This document shows positions 61,961 to 64,000 of a stretch of DNA of 64,000 bases, piece by piece. Origin of the DNA: Flavobacteriaceae bacterium. GTDB taxonomy: Bacteria; Bacteroidota; Bacteroidia; Flavobacteriales; Flavobacteriaceae. The DNA lies in assembly GCA_026710085.1 (NCBI GenBank), contig JAPORT010000083.1:24316-88315 (forward strand). The letters run 5' to 3'. Each line of letters begins with the position of its first letter. Within the stretch, counting starts at the first letter, position 1. The notes beneath the pieces were generated by a model. It was not told the DNA's origin. It saw only the letters and a list, made by a program, of their open reading frames with translations, and did no database searches. Made by a program: the position numbers and the translations under genes.

Positions 61961-63601
61961 ATGAATTGTTTTGTGAATAAAAGCATTTTTCAAATTTCAA
62001 TGATTTTGTTGCTCTTGACGGCCTTATTAGTTTCCTGTAGTGAGAACGATTCTCCTTCAGAACCCCCACACTCTCCTCCTGTAACTCAAATACCAGACTC
62101 CTCCACTACTGATACAGAAGATACTGATGCTTCTTCTCAAGTGCCACGTTCGGTTTCTTTAAGAGAACCTGAGAATGCAGCAAATTGCACTACAGCTAAT
62201 CACATTGATGAAAAGAAAAGCGAGGTTACGTTTTTGTGGACGAAATCCAGTAACACTAGTCGTTACGAAATCAACATTGAGAATGTGAAGAAGGATTTTT
62301 CGTTTAAAATCAATACTAGTGATACTTCCTTCAAGATTATTTTGGATCGTGAAGAACATTATCATTGGTGGGTTGTTTCAAAATCAGATTCCACAGAAGA
62401 AATTGCTACAAGTGAAAAATGGTCATTCTACCTGCAAGGAATTCCTGAACAATATCATGCTCCCTTTCCTGCCGTATTAAAAGGGAATGCAACTAAGGAA
62501 ACCGTCTCACTAAGACCTAGAGAAGAATTACTTTTTGAGTGGGAAGGAGAGGATGTCGATAACGACATCACTTTTTACCAATTGTGGTTGGGAACATCAG
62601 AAGAACAGTTAGAATTAATGGCTTCTGAAATCACCGAACAATCGTACTCTATGATGGTTGAATTAGACACTCAATACTATTGGCAAATAGCCACAGTTGA
62701 TGAGGTAGGAAACCTTTCTAAATCGATGATCCAATCGTTTTCAACCGTTGCTTTAGAAATAGAAAAAATAAGTCCTAAAATCATGATTATTGGTGCTCCA
62801 AATAGAGATCTTGATGTCAATGAGACATATGAACTAGAGTCTGAATATTTTGACGATATAGGAGATAATGTGGCTCCTCCCTCTGCTGTCAATTGGATAT
62901 CTTCTGACATTAGTAAGGCTACGGTGGATCCTAATACTGGTCTGGTTACAGGGGTCGATGTCGGAACGGCGGACATTACGGTCCGAGTGACAATTAATGA
63001 ACAGTTGATTACCGATACGATAACTATCTCGATAGTCAAACCTAGAACGGACGGTCAAATTGAAATTAATGATGATTATAAAGGCTTGTTTTTAGTTGGA
63101 CAGACCCGAAAGTTCACCTTCAAATACTATAATACAGAAGGAATAGAAACAAATCTACCTCCAAATGGAAAAGTGATTTGGAAAAGTAATGGAACGCGAG
63201 CTGTATTTGGTAAAACATCCCCAGATTTAGCCGAATTGGTGGAGCTAGGACAAGAAACTATCATGGCACGTTTAACTTTTCAAGATCACACCTACTTAGA
63301 AACCTCTCTTGATATTACAATCACTCAAGGGCCTGCTATTTGGATTATAAAGGACTTACCATCTCCTTTCAAGGTAGGGGATAGGCATACTCTTACATAT
63401 CAATTTTGGAACTCCGAAGGAAAAGAAGGGGCTCTTGAACGTGGACCAAGGTGGGATAGTAGTAGAAGTAGAATAGCAGAAATAAATCCTGGTAGCGGTG
63501 AAATTACAGCCAGGGAAGCAGGCACAACCACAATCAAAGCCCGAGTACGTGGAAGTGACGAATTGATAGAGGATACATATAAGATTACGATAATTGAATA
63601 A
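61961..63601 (+). CDS. multidomain lipoprotein with fibronectin-like and BIG2-like domains
   Basis: The 546-residue surface lipoprotein has lipobox LLVSC (Cys near 26) followed by a Ser/Asp/Thr/Pro-rich linker. Two fibronectin-like modules come next (VTFLWTKSSNTSRYEINIEN ... HYHWWVVSKSDS and LLFEWEGEDVDNDITFYQLWLG ... YYWQIATVDEVGN). Three BIG2-like Ig modules follow (ATVDPNTGLVTGVDVGTADITVRV; a middle one starting GQIEINDDYKGLFLVG; IAEINPGSGEITAREAGTTTIKARV). The last module is a homologue of the BIG2 domains in the stalked lipoprotein upstream. No catalytic motif is seen. It probably acts as a binding or scaffolding protein for the locus. Confidence 0.75.
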   Translation: MNCFVNKSIFQISMILLLLTALLVSCSENDSPSEPPHSPPVTQIPDSSTTDTEDTDASSQVPRSVSLREPENAANCTTANHIDEKKSEVTFLWTKSSNTSRYEINIENVKKDFSFKINTSDTSFKIILDREEHYHWWVVSKSDSTEEIATSEKWSFYLQGIPEQYHAPFPAVLKGNATKETVSLRPREELLFEWEGEDVDNDITFYQLWLGTSEEQLELMASEITEQSYSMMVELDTQYYWQIATVDEVGNLSKSMIQSFSTVALEIEKISPKIMIIGAPNRDLDVNETYELESEYFDDIGDNVAPPSAVNWISSDISKATVDPNTGLVTGVDVGTADITVRVTINEQLITDTITISIVKPRTDGQIEINDDYKGLFLVGQTRKFTFKYYNTEGIETNLPPNGKVIWKSNGTRAVFGKTSPDLAELVELGQETIMARLTFQDHTYLETSLDITITQGPAIWIIKDLPSPFKVGDRHTLTYQFWNSEGKEGALERGPRWDSSRSRIAEINPGSGEITAREAGTTTIKARVRGSDELIEDTYKITIIE

Positions 63602-64000
63602 TGGTAGATTCGAGATCTTTAGAAGGAATAGTGTACCTATACTCAAAATGATCCATTGATTTCACTTTTATTGAGTCGAGCAATAAGAGTGGCGTACACA
63701 CAAAATGAAAAAGTGACGAACCATGAAGCCTCAATCAATGACAAATAGTTCATGAAAATGTAGCGTCAATAACCTTCAAAAATCAGAATTTTTAAAATCC
63801 AAAATTAGAACTGAACTCTCCCCCTCTTATAGACTTTTGAGTTAAAAAAAGTCCGTTTTCTACCATTTTTGGACCCTCTTTTCCCTATCCACCCCGCCTC
63901 TATTTCTATAGTTTCAATAAATACCTCTTTTTATTGAGGATATGACTGAACTTCCCCCCTCTTTTGTTTCCATGACCTAGAAAAAGCCCTTTTTTCGACC
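63602..64000. other. end of window, no gene seen
   Basis: The region has stops in all frames. Two similar pyrimidine-rich stretches occur, CTGAACTCTCCCCCTCTT (about 63812) and CTGAACTTCCCCCCTCTT (about 63946), differing by only one or two positions, of unknown meaning. Confidence 0.5.

Noticed and set aside
63812..63963. Two similar pyrimidine-rich stretches considered as insertion-sequence ends
   Set aside because: They are direct rather than inverted, only 18 bp long, and no transposase is nearby.

Overview
The window comes from a low-GC Bacteroidota, most likely marine. The evidence is a SusC/SusD pair, a type IX secretion (T9SS) sorting domain, CarboxypepD-reg/TonB receptors, a DUF2480 protein next to sufE and a DUF59 protein, a TAnnTTTG-type promoter in front of lepA, and many sulfatases. 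Several genes have no usable ATG and appear to start at TTG or GTG.

Layout. 1-12 kb: a truncated GH15 gene divergent from a fused trehalose-6-phosphate synthase/phosphatase; a decayed AAA-ATPase/DUF4276 pair that resembles a dead defence module; a TonB-dependent receptor with a C9 tract just upstream of its start; an AAA_14/DUF4143 ATPase preceded by 20-bp direct repeats; then dus and lepA, divergent. 12-23 kb: a GH43-like propeller enzyme, an unrecognised small gene, and a tightly packed minus-strand operon of eight genes (CBM9-like protein, PQQ-type dehydrogenase/cytochrome c, amidohydrolase, BASS transporter, RraA-like aldolase, RidA, SelA/DgaE-like PLP enzyme, second RidA), with a divergent SMP-30 lactonase. 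Nearly every enzyme here carries an export signal. 23-29 kb: hipBA, an alpha/beta hydrolase lipoprotein, a glycosyltransferase, and DUF2480-DUF59-sufE. 29-33 kb: a 1053-residue coiled-coil/repeat lipoprotein downstream of G9 and C10 tracts and followed by a clear terminator.

33-64 kb is a polysaccharide utilisation locus. It holds five Cys-type sulfatases, an EF-hand protein, two PL8-type lyases (one with a T9SS sorting domain), GH97, a GH29 alpha-L-fucosidase, a GH88 unsaturated glucuronyl hydrolase, SusC, SusD, and two multidomain surface lipoproteins with Ig-like (BIG2) domains. One of these has long Asp-Ser-Thr-Asp stalks built from a 144-bp higher-order repeat. Lyase, GH88 and sulfatases point to a chondroitin- or dermatan-like glycosaminoglycan. 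The added fucosidase suggests fucosylated chondroitin sulfate of the sea cucumber type.

The most novel proposal is that the 14-23 kb operon encodes an extracytoplasmic oxidative amino-sugar pathway: oxidation to a lactone, lactone hydrolysis, deacetylation, PLP-dependent deamination, RidA-assisted imine hydrolysis, aldol cleavage and keto-acid import. N-acetylhexosamine freed from the glycosaminoglycan could feed it. This is inference from gene families and signal peptides only.
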